A DNA stretch of 64,000 nucleotides from Ningiella ruwaisensis. Its GTDB lineage: Bacteria > Pseudomonadota > Gammaproteobacteria > Enterobacterales > Alteromonadaceae. How positions within the stretch are numbered: position 1 is the first letter of the stretch; the number at the start of each line of letters is the position of its first letter. The stretch lies in contig NZ_RAHT01000002.1 in NCBI RefSeq assembly GCF_004798935.1, positions 496,001 through 560,000 on the forward strand, read 5' to 3'. A program made the position numbers and the translations under genes. The notes beneath the pieces are model-generated. The model had not been told where the DNA came from, made no database searches, and worked only from the letters and a program-made list of their open reading frames with translations. Below, piece after piece: positions 8,966 to 18,685 of this stretch.

Positions 8966-9583
8966 TCAATTCATCGCATCCCAGCGCAAAAATAATTCGT
9001 CCTTGTTCAAAAAAAACCATTGTAACGCAATTATGGCTGCCGCATTATCAATTTTGCCGTTTTTCAACCACTCTCTGGCTTCAGATTGTTTTACTCGCAT
9101 TACCATTATATCTTCGGCCTCATTGTCTAAACCGTGAATACCTTTTGCCGTGCTTGCATCCACTTCTGCCATATAAATATGTAAACGCTCAGTGGTGCCA
9201 CCGGGGCTTGAGAGGTAGGTCATGGCTTTGGTTATATTCTTTAGCTCAACGCCGGCTTCTTCTTTCGCTTCCCGAAAACAAACATCGACTTCATCTTCAC
9301 CTTCTTCAATAATGCCGGCAATGACTTCTATCATCCAGGGGTCACTGCTTGTTTCTAGCGCAGGATAGCGAAACTGCTCAATGAGCACAAATTCGTCCCT
9401 TTTGCGATCGTAAGCTAATACTGCCACCGCATGACCGCGCTCAAAAACCTCTCTTTCAACAACTTCACTTACACTTCCGTCGTATTTTGTATGAGTGAAA
9501 GCGTATTTCACCATTTTGAAAAAACCTTGGAATAAAGTGGTTTTACTTATTAGTTTCACATCTGCATGAGAAAATTTTGACAT
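8966..9583 (-). CDS. nudF: ADP-ribose pyrophosphatase NudF (Nudix hydrolase)
   Basis: Hydrolyses ADP-ribose to AMP and ribose-5-phosphate. The ATG at 9583 gives 205 residues (E. coli 209) and aligns MSKFSHADVKLISKTTLFQGFF with the family N-terminus; an in-frame GTG at 9631 is less likely. The Nudix box is perfect: a G90-x5-E-x7-REAKEEAGV pattern from residue 90 to 112. The downstream SSPGGTTERLHIYMAEVD and GIHGLDNEAEDI are the ADP-ribose subfamily signatures. It is divergent from tolC across about 270 bp and heads the nudF-yqiB-yqiA-parE run. Confidence 0.94.
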   Translation of the reverse strand: MSKFSHADVKLISKTTLFQGFFKMVKYAFTHTKYDGSVSEVVEREVFERGHAVAVLAYDRKRDEFVLIEQFRYPALETSSDPWMIEVIAGIIEEGEDEVDVCFREAKEEAGVELKNITKAMTYLSSPGGTTERLHIYMAEVDASTAKGIHGLDNEAEDIMVMRVKQSEAREWLKNGKIDNAAAIIALQWFFLNKDELFLRWDAMN

Positions 9584-9855
9584 TGGTGTTGATCCATTTA
9601 TTAAACATTGCGTTTTGTGATGAGGTATCACAAACTAAAGCGTGTTTTAAAGACTAGCTTAACATTCTGTTACACTTCGCGCTTATATCTTACAAGCTTT
9701 TAATTTGTCTAAAAGCTTGAATAAATTACACTAAGAACCAGAGCGTGTTTATCTTTGTTTATTATTTGTGCTGAAGGGCATTTAATTGCTAGATAATCAC
9801 AGATAAATACGCTCTTATTATCCTATAACTTGAATTAGATTAAGGCACTAGCCAC

Positions 9856-11268
9856 ATGAAAAAAACCATTCTTTCGATTATGTTGGGCTTGTCGTTCAGC
9901 GCTAGCTCGTATGCCGATGACTTGATGACTGTCTATCAACTCGCTGTTGACAACGACCCAATCATTAATCGCGCAGAGGCGCAGAAAAACTCCGCTTATG
10001 CGGCAATTGATCTAAGCCGGGCAAGTCTGCTTCCTCAGCTTTCTGGTTCGGTGTCGTACACAGATAGCACCTCTGAAGTATTTGACCAACAAATTATTGA
10101 AGTGGACGGCGTACCGCGCGCTTTTGAATTTTCAGGTGATAACGATACAACTACTCTTAACTACGGTATTAATCTTAATATGTCTTTGTATGACCATGCC
10201 AACTGGTTAGGTCTGGACCGGGCGGAACTTGTTGCCCAGCAAAGCGACGCAAATCTGGGTTCTGCCTTACAGGGTTTGATGCAGCGAACCGTTACTGCCT
10301 ATCTTGCCGTATTGCGAGAACAGGACAATGTAGAGTTTGTAAGAGCCGAGCTACGCGCGATAGAGCGCCAGCTTGAACAAACCAAACAACGTTTTGAAGT
10401 AGGTTTAACTGCCATTACTGACGTACACGAAGCACAAGCAAATTTCGATAATACAGTGGCTCGTCAAATACGTGCTGAAAATCTGGTTGAACTTCGACTC
10501 GAAGAATTGCGCGAAATTACCAGTCAGTATCACGATGAGTTATTTGTACTTGATACAGATAAATTTACCGCGGTAGAACCTACGCCCAATAACCCAAGCG
10601 AATGGCTGGAAATTGCCAAAGACGCTAATTTGGAGCTCTTGGCCCAACGTTTTGCTAAAGACATTGCAAAAGAAAACATCGACATTGCTCGTTCAGGACA
10701 TTTGCCAACTTTAGCTTTAACGGGATCTTACGGTATTAACGACCGCGACAGCGAAACAACCCTGAATCCTGCTGTGGAAGGGCAAGAAAGCCAGACTTTC
10801 GTTAATGATCCCCCTCGCCTCGATAACCGCAGCCTGACACTTCGCTTGAATGTGCCTATATACGAAGGTGGCTCGGTAAGCGCTCAGACGGAAGTTGCTC
10901 GCGCAGACTATGTGGTTGCAAGCGAAAATTTGGAATTAACGTACCGACAAACCGTTCGCACCGTGCGCAGTTCATTTAACGATGTAAAGGCTGCTATTTC
11001 AACGATACGTGCACTTGAGCAATCGGTAGTGTCAGCGCAAAGCGCACTTCAGGCGACTGAGGCTGGATTTGATGTAGGTACACGAACCATCGTAGATGTG
11101 TTAAACAGCACGCGAAACCTGTTCGATGCTCGTCGTAACTTAGCCGATGCTCGCTATAACTTCATTACATCAATTATTAATTTAAAACGGGCTGCTGGTA
11201 CTTTGACAGTCGCCGATTTACAGGCTATCAATCAGGCCTTGAAACCGGCTCCCGCTGAACAAAACTAG
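9856..11268 (+). CDS. tolC: TolC-type outer membrane efflux channel
   Basis: Outer membrane/periplasmic tunnel protein used by RND, MFS and ABC export systems. It is 470 residues with a signal peptide (MKKTILSIMLGLSFSASSYA, cleavage before DD). Two OEP repeats are present, with family motifs DLMTVYQLAVDNDP, GLTAITDVHEAQANFDNTVA and, in the second repeat, VGTRTIVDVLNSTRNLFDARRNLADARYNFI. The position opposite nudF is the classical tolC location in enterobacteria, which supports TolC itself rather than a specialised paralogue. A perfect hairpin follows the stop codon. Confidence 0.95.
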   Translation: MKKTILSIMLGLSFSASSYADDLMTVYQLAVDNDPIINRAEAQKNSAYAAIDLSRASLLPQLSGSVSYTDSTSEVFDQQIIEVDGVPRAFEFSGDNDTTTLNYGINLNMSLYDHANWLGLDRAELVAQQSDANLGSALQGLMQRTVTAYLAVLREQDNVEFVRAELRAIERQLEQTKQRFEVGLTAITDVHEAQANFDNTVARQIRAENLVELRLEELREITSQYHDELFVLDTDKFTAVEPTPNNPSEWLEIAKDANLELLAQRFAKDIAKENIDIARSGHLPTLALTGSYGINDRDSETTLNPAVEGQESQTFVNDPPRLDNRSLTLRLNVPIYEGGSVSAQTEVARADYVVASENLELTYRQTVRTVRSSFNDVKAAISTIRALEQSVVSAQSALQATEAGFDVGTRTIVDVLNSTRNLFDARRNLADARYNFITSIINLKRAAGTLTVADLQAINQALKPAPAEQN

Positions 11269-11274
11269 TTTCAA

Positions 11275-11310
11275 CACACGGCTAAGAAGTCAGGACTTCT
11301 TAGCCGTGTG
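11275..11310. terminator. Bidirectional hairpin between tolC and the ion channel gene
   Basis: Perfect 17-bp inverted repeat (arms 11275-11291 and 11294-11310) with a two-base loop. It begins seven bases after the tolC stop. Its right arm is also the coding sequence for the last residues (AKKS) and stop codon of the convergent channel gene, so the terminator is built into that gene's 3' end. There is no long U run, so termination strength is uncertain. Confidence 0.7.
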
Positions 11311-12117
11311 CTCTTGACTTTGTGATTGCATACCCTGCTGTATCTGCTCTAACTGCGCACTTAAATTGGCAATTTGCGTTTGAATATCAATCAAGCTTGG
11401 CTGACCCTTGTCTCTTTCAATGCTTTGCTCTTCTTCCATCACGCCGACCACAATTCCAATCACCATATTTAGAAAGGCAAAGGCGGTGAAGAAAATAAAA
11501 GTCATGTAAAATATCCAGCTCATTGGGTAAACATCCATGGTTTCATATTGAATATCTGTCCAATCTTCAAAAGTCATAACCCTGAAGAGTGTGAGCATGG
11601 AAATAGCAATATTGCCCCAAAGTACTGGATTAATGTCTTTAAATAAGAACGAACCAATCGCTGCGTAAATATAAAAGATGATAAACATAAGCAGGACCAC
11701 ATAACCTAAACGCGGCAGCGCTTTCATTAGTGAATTGATGAGCACACGCAGTTCAGGAATGATTGATATCATCCTCAATACTCTGAAAATACGCACTAAT
11801 CGCGCGAGTAAAACTAATTCAGATTCGTTAATGGGTATGAGGCTAATAATCACGACCAATGTGTCAAACACATTCCAGCCAGACTTAAAAAAGTCTCGTT
11901 TTTTATCCTCAGCTATGAACCTGATCAGAATTTCGACCAGAAAGAAAACCGTGATAAATACATCAAGATACTTCGTAATGGCCACTGCCGAGGGTGACAG
12001 ATCGTAAGTTTTCGCACCAATTTCTAAAGCAGAAATGATAATAACTGCTATAACAAAAAACTCGAATGCCTTATTGTGACGAATACGCACTAAAGCAGCG
12101 TAAATACTGGCTAACAT
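11290..12117 (-). CDS. Bacterial voltage-gated cation channel (BacNav/Cav-like), acidic filter
   Basis: A 275-residue, six-transmembrane ion transport protein of the NaChBac type, which would act as a homotetramer in the inner membrane. The ATG at 12117 is preferred over an upstream TTG. S1-S4 form a voltage sensor with S4 arginines at R106, R109, R112 and R115, every third residue (ARLVRIFRVLRM). S5, pore loop and S6 follow. The selectivity filter is TFEDWTD (182-188, DNA 11554-11574). Sodium channels such as NavAb carry TLESWSM, whereas the engineered calcium-selective CavAb carries TLDDWSD, so the acidic residues at D185 and D188 suggest calcium permeability (inference). A C-terminal coiled coil (IQTQIANLSAQLEQIQQGMQ) probably tetramerises. 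Confidence 0.9.
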   Translation of the reverse strand: MLASIYAALVRIRHNKAFEFFVIAVIIISALEIGAKTYDLSPSAVAITKYLDVFITVFFLVEILIRFIAEDKKRDFFKSGWNVFDTLVVIISLIPINESELVLLARLVRIFRVLRMISIIPELRVLINSLMKALPRLGYVVLLMFIIFYIYAAIGSFLFKDINPVLWGNIAISMLTLFRVMTFEDWTDIQYETMDVYPMSWIFYMTFIFFTAFAFLNMVIGIVVGVMEEEQSIERDKGQPSLIDIQTQIANLSAQLEQIQQGMQSQSQEHTAKKS

Positions 12118-12140
12118 ATTTTCCAATTACCTAAAACGAA

Positions 12141-12166
12141 ACTGGCCTGCATGTTTGCAGGCCAGT
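12141..12166. terminator. Hairpin terminator downstream of prsT
   Basis: Perfect 11-bp stem (12141-12151 with 12156-12166) and four-base loop. On the minus strand it is followed by TTTCGTTTT. It lies 34 bases past the prsT stop and just before the channel gene, so it probably separates the two transcripts. Confidence 0.65.
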
Positions 12167-12199
12167 AAATTCCTCTGAATGAGGGCCTAAAAACCTCGC

Positions 12200-15019
12200 T
12201 TACAGATTATATTCCTGTATCAAGGCCCTTGCACGTGCTGAAGATTCAGCTTGAGTAAAGTCGGTGGATTCGAGTCTTCGTTTGGCGGCTACCATCGAAC
12301 CACTCTTGAGCAAAGCTTCTACGTAGTTCAACACCACTTCTTCGTTCGTGACTTTGTCGCTCATCACTCTTGCGTACACATCAAGTGCTTCTTCGGTTTT
12401 GTTTTGTCTCACAAGCACCTGCGCATACGTATCGGCAGTTGCAACATTGTCAGGTTGCATCTCATACGCCTGTTCTGCGTACTTTGCGGCATCAGCAAGC
12501 TCACCGTTTTGCATTAATAAATAAGCTAGATTATTTAGAACCACAAAATTGTTTGGTGCTAATTCAAGTACTTCCCGATAATTGGCAATTGCTGATCCAC
12601 TGTCGTTTTCAATTTGTCGTTCAGCCAATAATAATTTTGCTCTAACATCGTTGGGAAAACGCTCAACGTGACTTTCAAGCGCATTATAGCTTGCATCTTG
12701 CTGACCTGATGCAAACAAGGCTTGACTATAAATAAACAAATTATCTGTGTTAGGGCTTTGCGCATAGGCCGACTGAGCGTCGTCTATTGCCTGAGCTGGT
12801 CTGTTTTCAAGCAAGGCAATGCGCGCTTTAATACCGCGAACGTAAGGAAGCGCCTGATATTGCTCAGCGATGCCTGCCAGCACCTGTTTGGCGTTGTCCA
12901 CTTCTCGAAGCATGGCATGAAAATGTGCCAATAACATGCGCACTTGCACGTTATCTTCACTTTCCAAAAACTTAGTCGCGATGTTTATCCCTGACTGATA
13001 TTCACGTTTACCATCGGCTAAGAGCAAACGTCCAATCGTTGCAGCTTCTTGTTTGGGGAATAATTCTGCCCATTTTGCGTAGTGTCGCTGGGCTTCATCT
13101 ATTTGCTGCGACCTTACCAACGAAATGCCTTTTAAGGTCCAATATTGGTTTGGTGCGCCACGATTTGCTTCAATACTGTCAAGCGCAGTCAGCGCCATCT
13201 GAGGTTGACCACTTGCAACAGCGACTCTTGCCAGCAGTAAAGACAAGGCTTGATCCTCTGGTGCATAATCAAATGCTGCCTTGATCTTATTCAAAGCTGC
13301 TTCTCTTTCACCCGCCTGGGATTTAATCGCAAAAAAGCTGGCAAGGCCAACCACATTTTGTGGATTCTCTTGCAACAGCGCATTGGTTATTTCAAGTGCC
13401 TTATCAATATTTTCCTGGCGCAAATAGAGCCGAATTTTGGCGACCTTAAGCTGCGCAGTATCGCCGGCAAACTCAGCTATCTTATTCAGAATTGCTTCTG
13501 CTTCGATAAACTTACCTTCACGCTGCAATACTTCCGACTCAAGCAAATAACCTTGAGCAGCACTCGGTGCCTCCTGCTGCCACTCTTTTGCCAGCTCAAG
13601 TGCCTTATCTAACTGATTTGTCCCCAAGTAGGCCGATGCCAGCGTTGTTTTTGCAGTGACTGACTCGGGCGCTTTTTCAACTGCTTGCTCCAGATTAAGC
13701 AAGCCTTCTACGTCATTTAACGACAGTTTCAAAATGCCTAAGCGAGTCAGGTCTGCGGCTGATTCACTAATCTTATCTGCCTGTGCAATTACCTTTTGCG
13801 CAGCTTCAACATTTCCTTCCTGAATAAGTTCATAGCCAGCACGCGACAATAGACTCGCATCTTCAGGCGTAACGTCACCAATACGTTCCAGGACTTCACT
13901 TGCCTCGGTTCCCATATCGGACTGAAGTTGACTGGCCGCTAAAATGCGCAAACCGGGATGACCGTCGGGTAATAGTGGCGCAATCACCGTCAGATTATTA
14001 ATGGCCTCTTCAAAATCACCCAGCTGATATGCTGCAAATCCGGCAACCATTCTTACCTGTGGCTCAGTGCTTCCGTTAAGTATGGCTTTTTCACTGAAAT
14101 CGAAAGCCGCCTGAAAATCGTTGTCTGCCGCGCGCACAATGGCTTTTAATTTATTTAAAAAAGGATTGGTGTCACTTATCAACAAAAGTTCATCAATATA
14201 AGTTTCAGCGCGCTTCGAGTCTTCTTGCTGAACCAACATATTGGCTAGGGCAAATTTTGCCTCAACATCATCTCCAGCGACTTTGATATATTCTTCATAC
14301 ATGTTGGCCGCGGCTTGTTCATCGCCATTAATCATATAAAGCCTTGCGGTAAAGGCCAATATATCGCGATTCAGAGGAGCGCGATCATGCAGTTCTATTG
14401 CCTGCGCAAGCGCCATTTCGTAATCTTGATCAAGTACAGCGCGATGGGATTCAATAAGATCTTTGTAGACAGAGCTTGAGTCCAGAGCGCTCATTTCATC
14501 AATGAGCGCACGGGCTTCGGCGTTTTTTTCAAGCTGTATAAGCGATTGTAATTTTCTGAAATTGACTTCAAGACGCTCAACGGTGGTCAAGTTTTCTTCA
14601 TCAAACTCAAGATCTGCTAGGGCAACGTTTGCGCCTGTTCGCTGATACGCCTGAGAAAGCAAAGGAATCACTTGTGCAGGAGGGTGGCCTAATTCCAGAG
14701 CGCGAGAAAGCTCTTTTTCAGCAGATTCAAAACTGTTTTGAGCAATATATATTTTACCTAACTCAAATCGTGCCTGAGCCATTCTGGGATTTTCCTGAAT
14801 GGCACTTTTGAGTTCAACAATTGCGGCATTTGCATCTCCCTGCTCAACAAAACTTTGCGCTTGCTGAATATGCTCTTCTGCGGTTTTTCCCGTACAAGCT
14901 AATAGACTCAGGGACAGCGCACTCACGCCAACAATTTTTACAAAGCCCTTTGACACTTTATTTGCTATCAGAGATTTACCAAAATTTAGGGTTTGACATA
15001 AATCACTTAACACCGTCAT
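12200..15019 (-). CDS. prsT: PrsT-like TPR-repeat lipoprotein of the PEP-CTERM system
   Basis: A 939-residue TPR protein with an N-terminal lipoprotein signal. The hydrophobic segment VGVSALSLSLLAC has the lipobox LLAC just before TGKTAEEHIQQAQSFVEQGD. The start at 15019 is chosen for a GGAG six bases upstream. Tandem TPR units continue to the C-terminus (for example FELGKIYIAQNSFESAEKELSRAL and VVLNNLAYLLMQNGELADAAKYAEQA). Length, lipobox and TPR architecture match PrsT, which in characterised genomes accompanies exosortase/PEP-CTERM sorting and exopolysaccharide loci. Here it stands alone without exosortase genes, but a PEP-CTERM-like protein occurs at 50806-51573. It is probably exported and lipid-anchored. 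Confidence 0.82.
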   Translation of the reverse strand: MTVLSDLCQTLNFGKSLIANKVSKGFVKIVGVSALSLSLLACTGKTAEEHIQQAQSFVEQGDANAAIVELKSAIQENPRMAQARFELGKIYIAQNSFESAEKELSRALELGHPPAQVIPLLSQAYQRTGANVALADLEFDEENLTTVERLEVNFRKLQSLIQLEKNAEARALIDEMSALDSSSVYKDLIESHRAVLDQDYEMALAQAIELHDRAPLNRDILAFTARLYMINGDEQAAANMYEEYIKVAGDDVEAKFALANMLVQQEDSKRAETYIDELLLISDTNPFLNKLKAIVRAADNDFQAAFDFSEKAILNGSTEPQVRMVAGFAAYQLGDFEEAINNLTVIAPLLPDGHPGLRILAASQLQSDMGTEASEVLERIGDVTPEDASLLSRAGYELIQEGNVEAAQKVIAQADKISESAADLTRLGILKLSLNDVEGLLNLEQAVEKAPESVTAKTTLASAYLGTNQLDKALELAKEWQQEAPSAAQGYLLESEVLQREGKFIEAEAILNKIAEFAGDTAQLKVAKIRLYLRQENIDKALEITNALLQENPQNVVGLASFFAIKSQAGEREAALNKIKAAFDYAPEDQALSLLLARVAVASGQPQMALTALDSIEANRGAPNQYWTLKGISLVRSQQIDEAQRHYAKWAELFPKQEAATIGRLLLADGKREYQSGINIATKFLESEDNVQVRMLLAHFHAMLREVDNAKQVLAGIAEQYQALPYVRGIKARIALLENRPAQAIDDAQSAYAQSPNTDNLFIYSQALFASGQQDASYNALESHVERFPNDVRAKLLLAERQIENDSGSAIANYREVLELAPNNFVVLNNLAYLLMQNGELADAAKYAEQAYEMQPDNVATADTYAQVLVRQNKTEEALDVYARVMSDKVTNEEVVLNYVEALLKSGSMVAAKRRLESTDFTQAESSARARALIQEYNL

Positions 15020-15218
15020 AAATAACTCCATTTACGCGTCAATATCAAAATTTTTTCGTGCATGCGCATTATTAACACATGTCTTTGCTACCGATGCAAT
15101 AAGTTTAATGGTATAAAGCGCCAATATCTAATATAATACCTGATTAACACACGGCGCCCGCATCCTCTCTGCACTGCCTTTACTTTAGCTACATGCAGCA
15201 AAATATTCAGGAAATTAC

Positions 15219-16961
15219 ATGACCGACACTGTCGACATCACCTTTAAAGATCTCAATCTCCCCGACGCCATATTACAAGCGCTTGAAAAAGTAGGTTACG
15301 AAAAGCCCTCTCCTATCCAGGCAAAAAGCATCCCGCTTTTGCTTGAAGGTCACGATTTATTAGGCCAGGCGCAAACGGGCACGGGTAAAACCGCCGCGTT
15401 TGCATTGCCTATGCTGTCAAATATCAATCCAGACGATAAGTTTGTGCAGCTTTTAGTGCTTGCGCCTACCCGCGAGCTTGCCATTCAAGTGGCGGAAGCC
15501 TTTCAGGTTTACGCCAGTTTTTCACAAAAAATTAAAGTGCTTCCAGTATACGGCGGCCAATCCTACGACAACCAAATTCGTCAGCTTAAGCGTGGCGTGC
15601 AGGTTGTAGTAGGCACACCCGGTCGGATTATCGACCATATTAAACGCAAAACACTTAAACTCGATCAGCTTAAATTTTTGGTGCTCGACGAAGCAGATGA
15701 GATGCTGCGTATGGGCTTTATTGATGATGTTGAGCTAATTTTGTCTCATGCACCAAAAGAAAGGCAAACAGCGCTATTTTCAGCCACCATGCCTGATCCT
15801 ATTAAAAAAATTACCAAAAATTATCTTAACAACCCTCAGCACGTAAAGATTGCTTCAAAAGTCAGCACTGCCAGCACTATTCGTCAGCGCTACTGTCAGG
15901 TGGCAGGTCATCACAAGCTTGAAGCGCTCACCCGCATTATGGAAGTGGAAGAATTTGATGGCATGATCATTTTTGTGCGCACCAAAACTGCGACCATTGA
16001 ACTGGCAGATAAACTAAGCGCGCGAGGTTATGATGTTGAGCCGCTTAACGGCGATATCCCACAAAATGCGCGTGAGCGCACGGTTGATAAACTCAAGCAA
16101 GGCAAGATTGACGTATTAGTTGCCACAGACGTTGTTGCCAGGGGTCTGGATGTTGAACGTGTGAGTCATGTTGTAAACTATGATATTCCCTATGATACCG
16201 AGTCATATGTTCACCGAATTGGCCGGACAGGTCGCGCTGGACGCACGGGGGATGCCATTTTATTTATCTCTCATCGAGAAAAGCGCCTACTGTTTGCTAT
16301 TGAAAAAACCACCAAGCAAGCCATTGAGAAAATGGATATACCCTCCATTTCCCAGCTTAACGAATCACGTTTGGATCGTTTTAAAAACAGTGTGCTTGAA
16401 GCTATCAATGATGAATCTATTGAATCATACATGCCGGTTATTGATTCTATTATGCAAACCTCAGAAGCTTCTCCTGAGCTTGTAATGGCGGCGCTTGCAA
16501 AAGTCGCGCAAGGTGACGAACCATTATTACTCAGTGAAAGCGACCGTCCTGATCTGAATGCCAAGCCAGAATTTAAAGAGCGCCCATCTCGCGATCGCGA
16601 AAGAGGGCGAGGGAAAGATGCAGGAGCACGCGGAAAAGGCGAACGCGGTGGACGCGAGAGAAAACCAAGTTCTCGTGTACGCGGCAAACCAGAGGAAGGC
16701 ATGCAGCGTTTTCGTATTGATGTAGGTTATGCACATGGTGCTAAACCCGGCAATATCGTAGGCGCCATAGCGAACGAAGCGAATATCAGTAGTAAACATA
16801 TCGGTGCAATTGACATTCACGATAGCTATTCGTTGGTCGATTTGCCTCAGGGCATGCCTAACGAAACGCAGGAGTTACTTAAAAAGACTCGCGTTGCTGG
16901 TCAGAAACTAAATATCCGCGCATGGTCTGACGAACCACCCAAGCGCAAAAAAAATAGCTGA
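15219..16961 (+). CDS. deaD: ATP-dependent DEAD-box RNA helicase DeaD/CsdA
   Basis: Cold-shock and ribosome-assembly RNA helicase. All DEAD-box motifs are visible: Q motif (FKDLNLPDAILQALEKVGYEKPSPIQ), AQTGTGKT, PTRELAIQV, TPGR, DEADEM, SATMP and HRIGRTGRAGR. The helicase core is followed by an Arg/Gly/Lys-rich basic linker (RERGRGKDAGARGKGERGGRERK) and a DbpA-type RNA-binding domain (RFRIDVGYAHGAKPGNIVGAIANE). The total of 580 residues is near the E. coli CsdA length of 629. It is divergent from prsT across about 200 bp. A long antisense frame over its 3' end is a shadow. Confidence 0.95.
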   Translation: MTDTVDITFKDLNLPDAILQALEKVGYEKPSPIQAKSIPLLLEGHDLLGQAQTGTGKTAAFALPMLSNINPDDKFVQLLVLAPTRELAIQVAEAFQVYASFSQKIKVLPVYGGQSYDNQIRQLKRGVQVVVGTPGRIIDHIKRKTLKLDQLKFLVLDEADEMLRMGFIDDVELILSHAPKERQTALFSATMPDPIKKITKNYLNNPQHVKIASKVSTASTIRQRYCQVAGHHKLEALTRIMEVEEFDGMIIFVRTKTATIELADKLSARGYDVEPLNGDIPQNARERTVDKLKQGKIDVLVATDVVARGLDVERVSHVVNYDIPYDTESYVHRIGRTGRAGRTGDAILFISHREKRLLFAIEKTTKQAIEKMDIPSISQLNESRLDRFKNSVLEAINDESIESYMPVIDSIMQTSEASPELVMAALAKVAQGDEPLLLSESDRPDLNAKPEFKERPSRDRERGRGKDAGARGKGERGGRERKPSSRVRGKPEEGMQRFRIDVGYAHGAKPGNIVGAIANEANISSKHIGAIDIHDSYSLVDLPQGMPNETQELLKKTRVAGQKLNIRAWSDEPPKRKKNS

Positions 16962-16962
16962 T

Positions 16963-17034
16963 ATTTAGCAAGCTCGCTTGCTAAATGCTTGCACGGTTCG
17001 GGATAAAAAACTTTTGCATTTATTTATTCCGAAC
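16963..17034. terminator. Two consecutive hairpins after deaD
   Basis: A perfect 11-bp inverted repeat with a two-base loop (16963-16986) is followed by a 12-bp inverted repeat with one mismatch (arms 16996-17007 and 17023-17034). Neither has a clean U tail directly behind it. They lie right after the deaD stop codon and upstream of cysG, and most likely protect or end the deaD mRNA. Confidence 0.5.
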
Positions 17035-17142
17035 TGTTTCTTATCCCTAAATGGGGAAATACACACAAATTTCATTCTTTTTAGTTATAAGTGCAATTTT
17101 TTTGATTGTTCCCAATAACGCATTTTATGTCACACTTAATCT

Positions 17143-18537
17143 ATGAAATATTTTCCCGTATTTATAGACGCTCAACACACGCACTGCCTCATTGTGGGTG
17201 CAGGTGAAGTTGCCGCGCGCAAATTAGAATTAATGCTTAAAACAACGGCTCAAATAACGGTTGTTGCGCCATGGGTAAGTGATGCAGTTAATGAGCTGGC
17301 TAAACATCCTAATGTTTCCTTGCTTACCCGATCATTTGAAGATAATGACTTACAAGCTAAAACGCTTGTGTTTGTTGCAACTGACAAACCCGAAGTCAAT
17401 CAGCACATTCACGACCTGGCGCACTCTAAGGGAATATTGGTGAATGTGGTTGATAATACCCCGCTTTGTAAATTCATTACGCCCTCTATTGTCGATAGAA
17501 GCCCTATCATCATTGCTATGAGTTCAGGTGGAGTAGCGCCGGTATTGCTGCGTTACATTCGTCAAAAGCTTGAGTCTGTTATTCCGAGTAAAGTCAGTTT
17601 GCTTGGCGAATTTTCTGAAAAGTTTCGAGAGAAAGTAAAGCGCGGATTAAAATCAGTTACCGACCGACGATACTTCTGGGAAGAAGTGTTAGATGGTGAT
17701 ATTGGCGAAAATGTGCTGCAAGGCAATGCATCATTGGCTGAAAAACAACTTGATGATGCGTTAACTGAATACAAAGCAGGTAATAAACCTAAAGGGCAAG
17801 TTTATTTAGTAGGTGCGGGGCCGGGTGACCCGGATTTACTAACATTCAGAGCGCTACGTCTGATGCAAAAAGCCGACGTGGTAGTATATGACCGACTGGT
17901 CTCAAAAGACATTCTTGAGCTGGTTCGTCGTGATGCAGAAAAAATCTACGTGGGCAAAGCAAAGAGCAATCACACCATTCCTCAGGAAGACATTAACGAA
18001 CTATTGGCTAAATTGGCGCTTGAAGGAAATCGGGTAGTGAGATTAAAAGGCGGTGATCCCTTCATTTTTGGTCGTGGCGGTGAAGAGATTCAAACGCTTA
18101 TTGCCCATGGTGTTGACTTTCAAGTCGTGCCTGGGATTACCGCTGCTAGCGGTGCGGCAAGCTACGCTGGCATCCCTCTCACCCACCGGGACCATGCACA
18201 ATCAGTAACCTTTACAACAGGGCACCTGCGTGACAACAGTATTGATTTGGATTGGCCTGCCTTAGCTAAAAACAATCATACGCTGGTTTTTTATATGGGC
18301 CTCACTGGTTTGCCTATTATCTGTAGAGAATTAATCGCAAATGGTTTGCCCGACGACATGCCCATCGCGCTTATTGAAAATGCCACACGCAGCAATCAAC
18401 GTGTGCTAAGTGGCACACTCTCAAACATTGTTGATTTAGCCGCCGATGCTCAAATTCAGCCCCCTACTTTAATCATTGTAGGCACAGTGGTGACATTACA
18501 CAGCCAGTTGAATTGGTTTGGGGCACAACAGTCTTAA
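17143..18537 (+). CDS. cysG: Trifunctional siroheme synthase CysG
   Basis: Makes siroheme, the cofactor of sulfite and nitrite reductases, from uroporphyrinogen III. The 464 residues match E. coli CysG (457). The N-terminal precorrin-2 dehydrogenase/ferrochelatase domain shows FIDAQHTHCLIVGAGEVAARKLELML and VNVVDNTPLCKFITPSIVDRSPI. The C-terminal SAM-dependent uroporphyrinogen-III methyltransferase domain shows YLVGAGPGDPDLLTFRALRLM, VYDRLVS, LKGGDPFIFGRGGEE and VPGITAASGAASYAGIPLTHRDHA. Both domains are intact. No sulfate-assimilation gene is adjacent within the window. Confidence 0.96.
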   Translation: MKYFPVFIDAQHTHCLIVGAGEVAARKLELMLKTTAQITVVAPWVSDAVNELAKHPNVSLLTRSFEDNDLQAKTLVFVATDKPEVNQHIHDLAHSKGILVNVVDNTPLCKFITPSIVDRSPIIIAMSSGGVAPVLLRYIRQKLESVIPSKVSLLGEFSEKFREKVKRGLKSVTDRRYFWEEVLDGDIGENVLQGNASLAEKQLDDALTEYKAGNKPKGQVYLVGAGPGDPDLLTFRALRLMQKADVVVYDRLVSKDILELVRRDAEKIYVGKAKSNHTIPQEDINELLAKLALEGNRVVRLKGGDPFIFGRGGEEIQTLIAHGVDFQVVPGITAASGAASYAGIPLTHRDHAQSVTFTTGHLRDNSIDLDWPALAKNNHTLVFYMGLTGLPIICRELIANGLPDDMPIALIENATRSNQRVLSGTLSNIVDLAADAQIQPPTLIIVGTVVTLHSQLNWFGAQQS

Positions 18538-18685
18538 ACAAAACGGCCGATATCTAAAACAGGCCTTTGTAATGGGAAAGTTCAACATGCAGGTACTTGG
18601 CAAAAAAGTACTAATGAATATTATCGCTTCGGCAAAAGACACAAAGTTTGCTATAGAAAAGCGCATTGTCATGCGCTTACACCTT

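Noticed and set aside
16271-16702. Minus-strand frame over the deaD 3' end
   Set aside because: It mirrors the Arg/Gly-rich deaD linker as Ser/Pro/Arg-rich sequence, a typical shadow.
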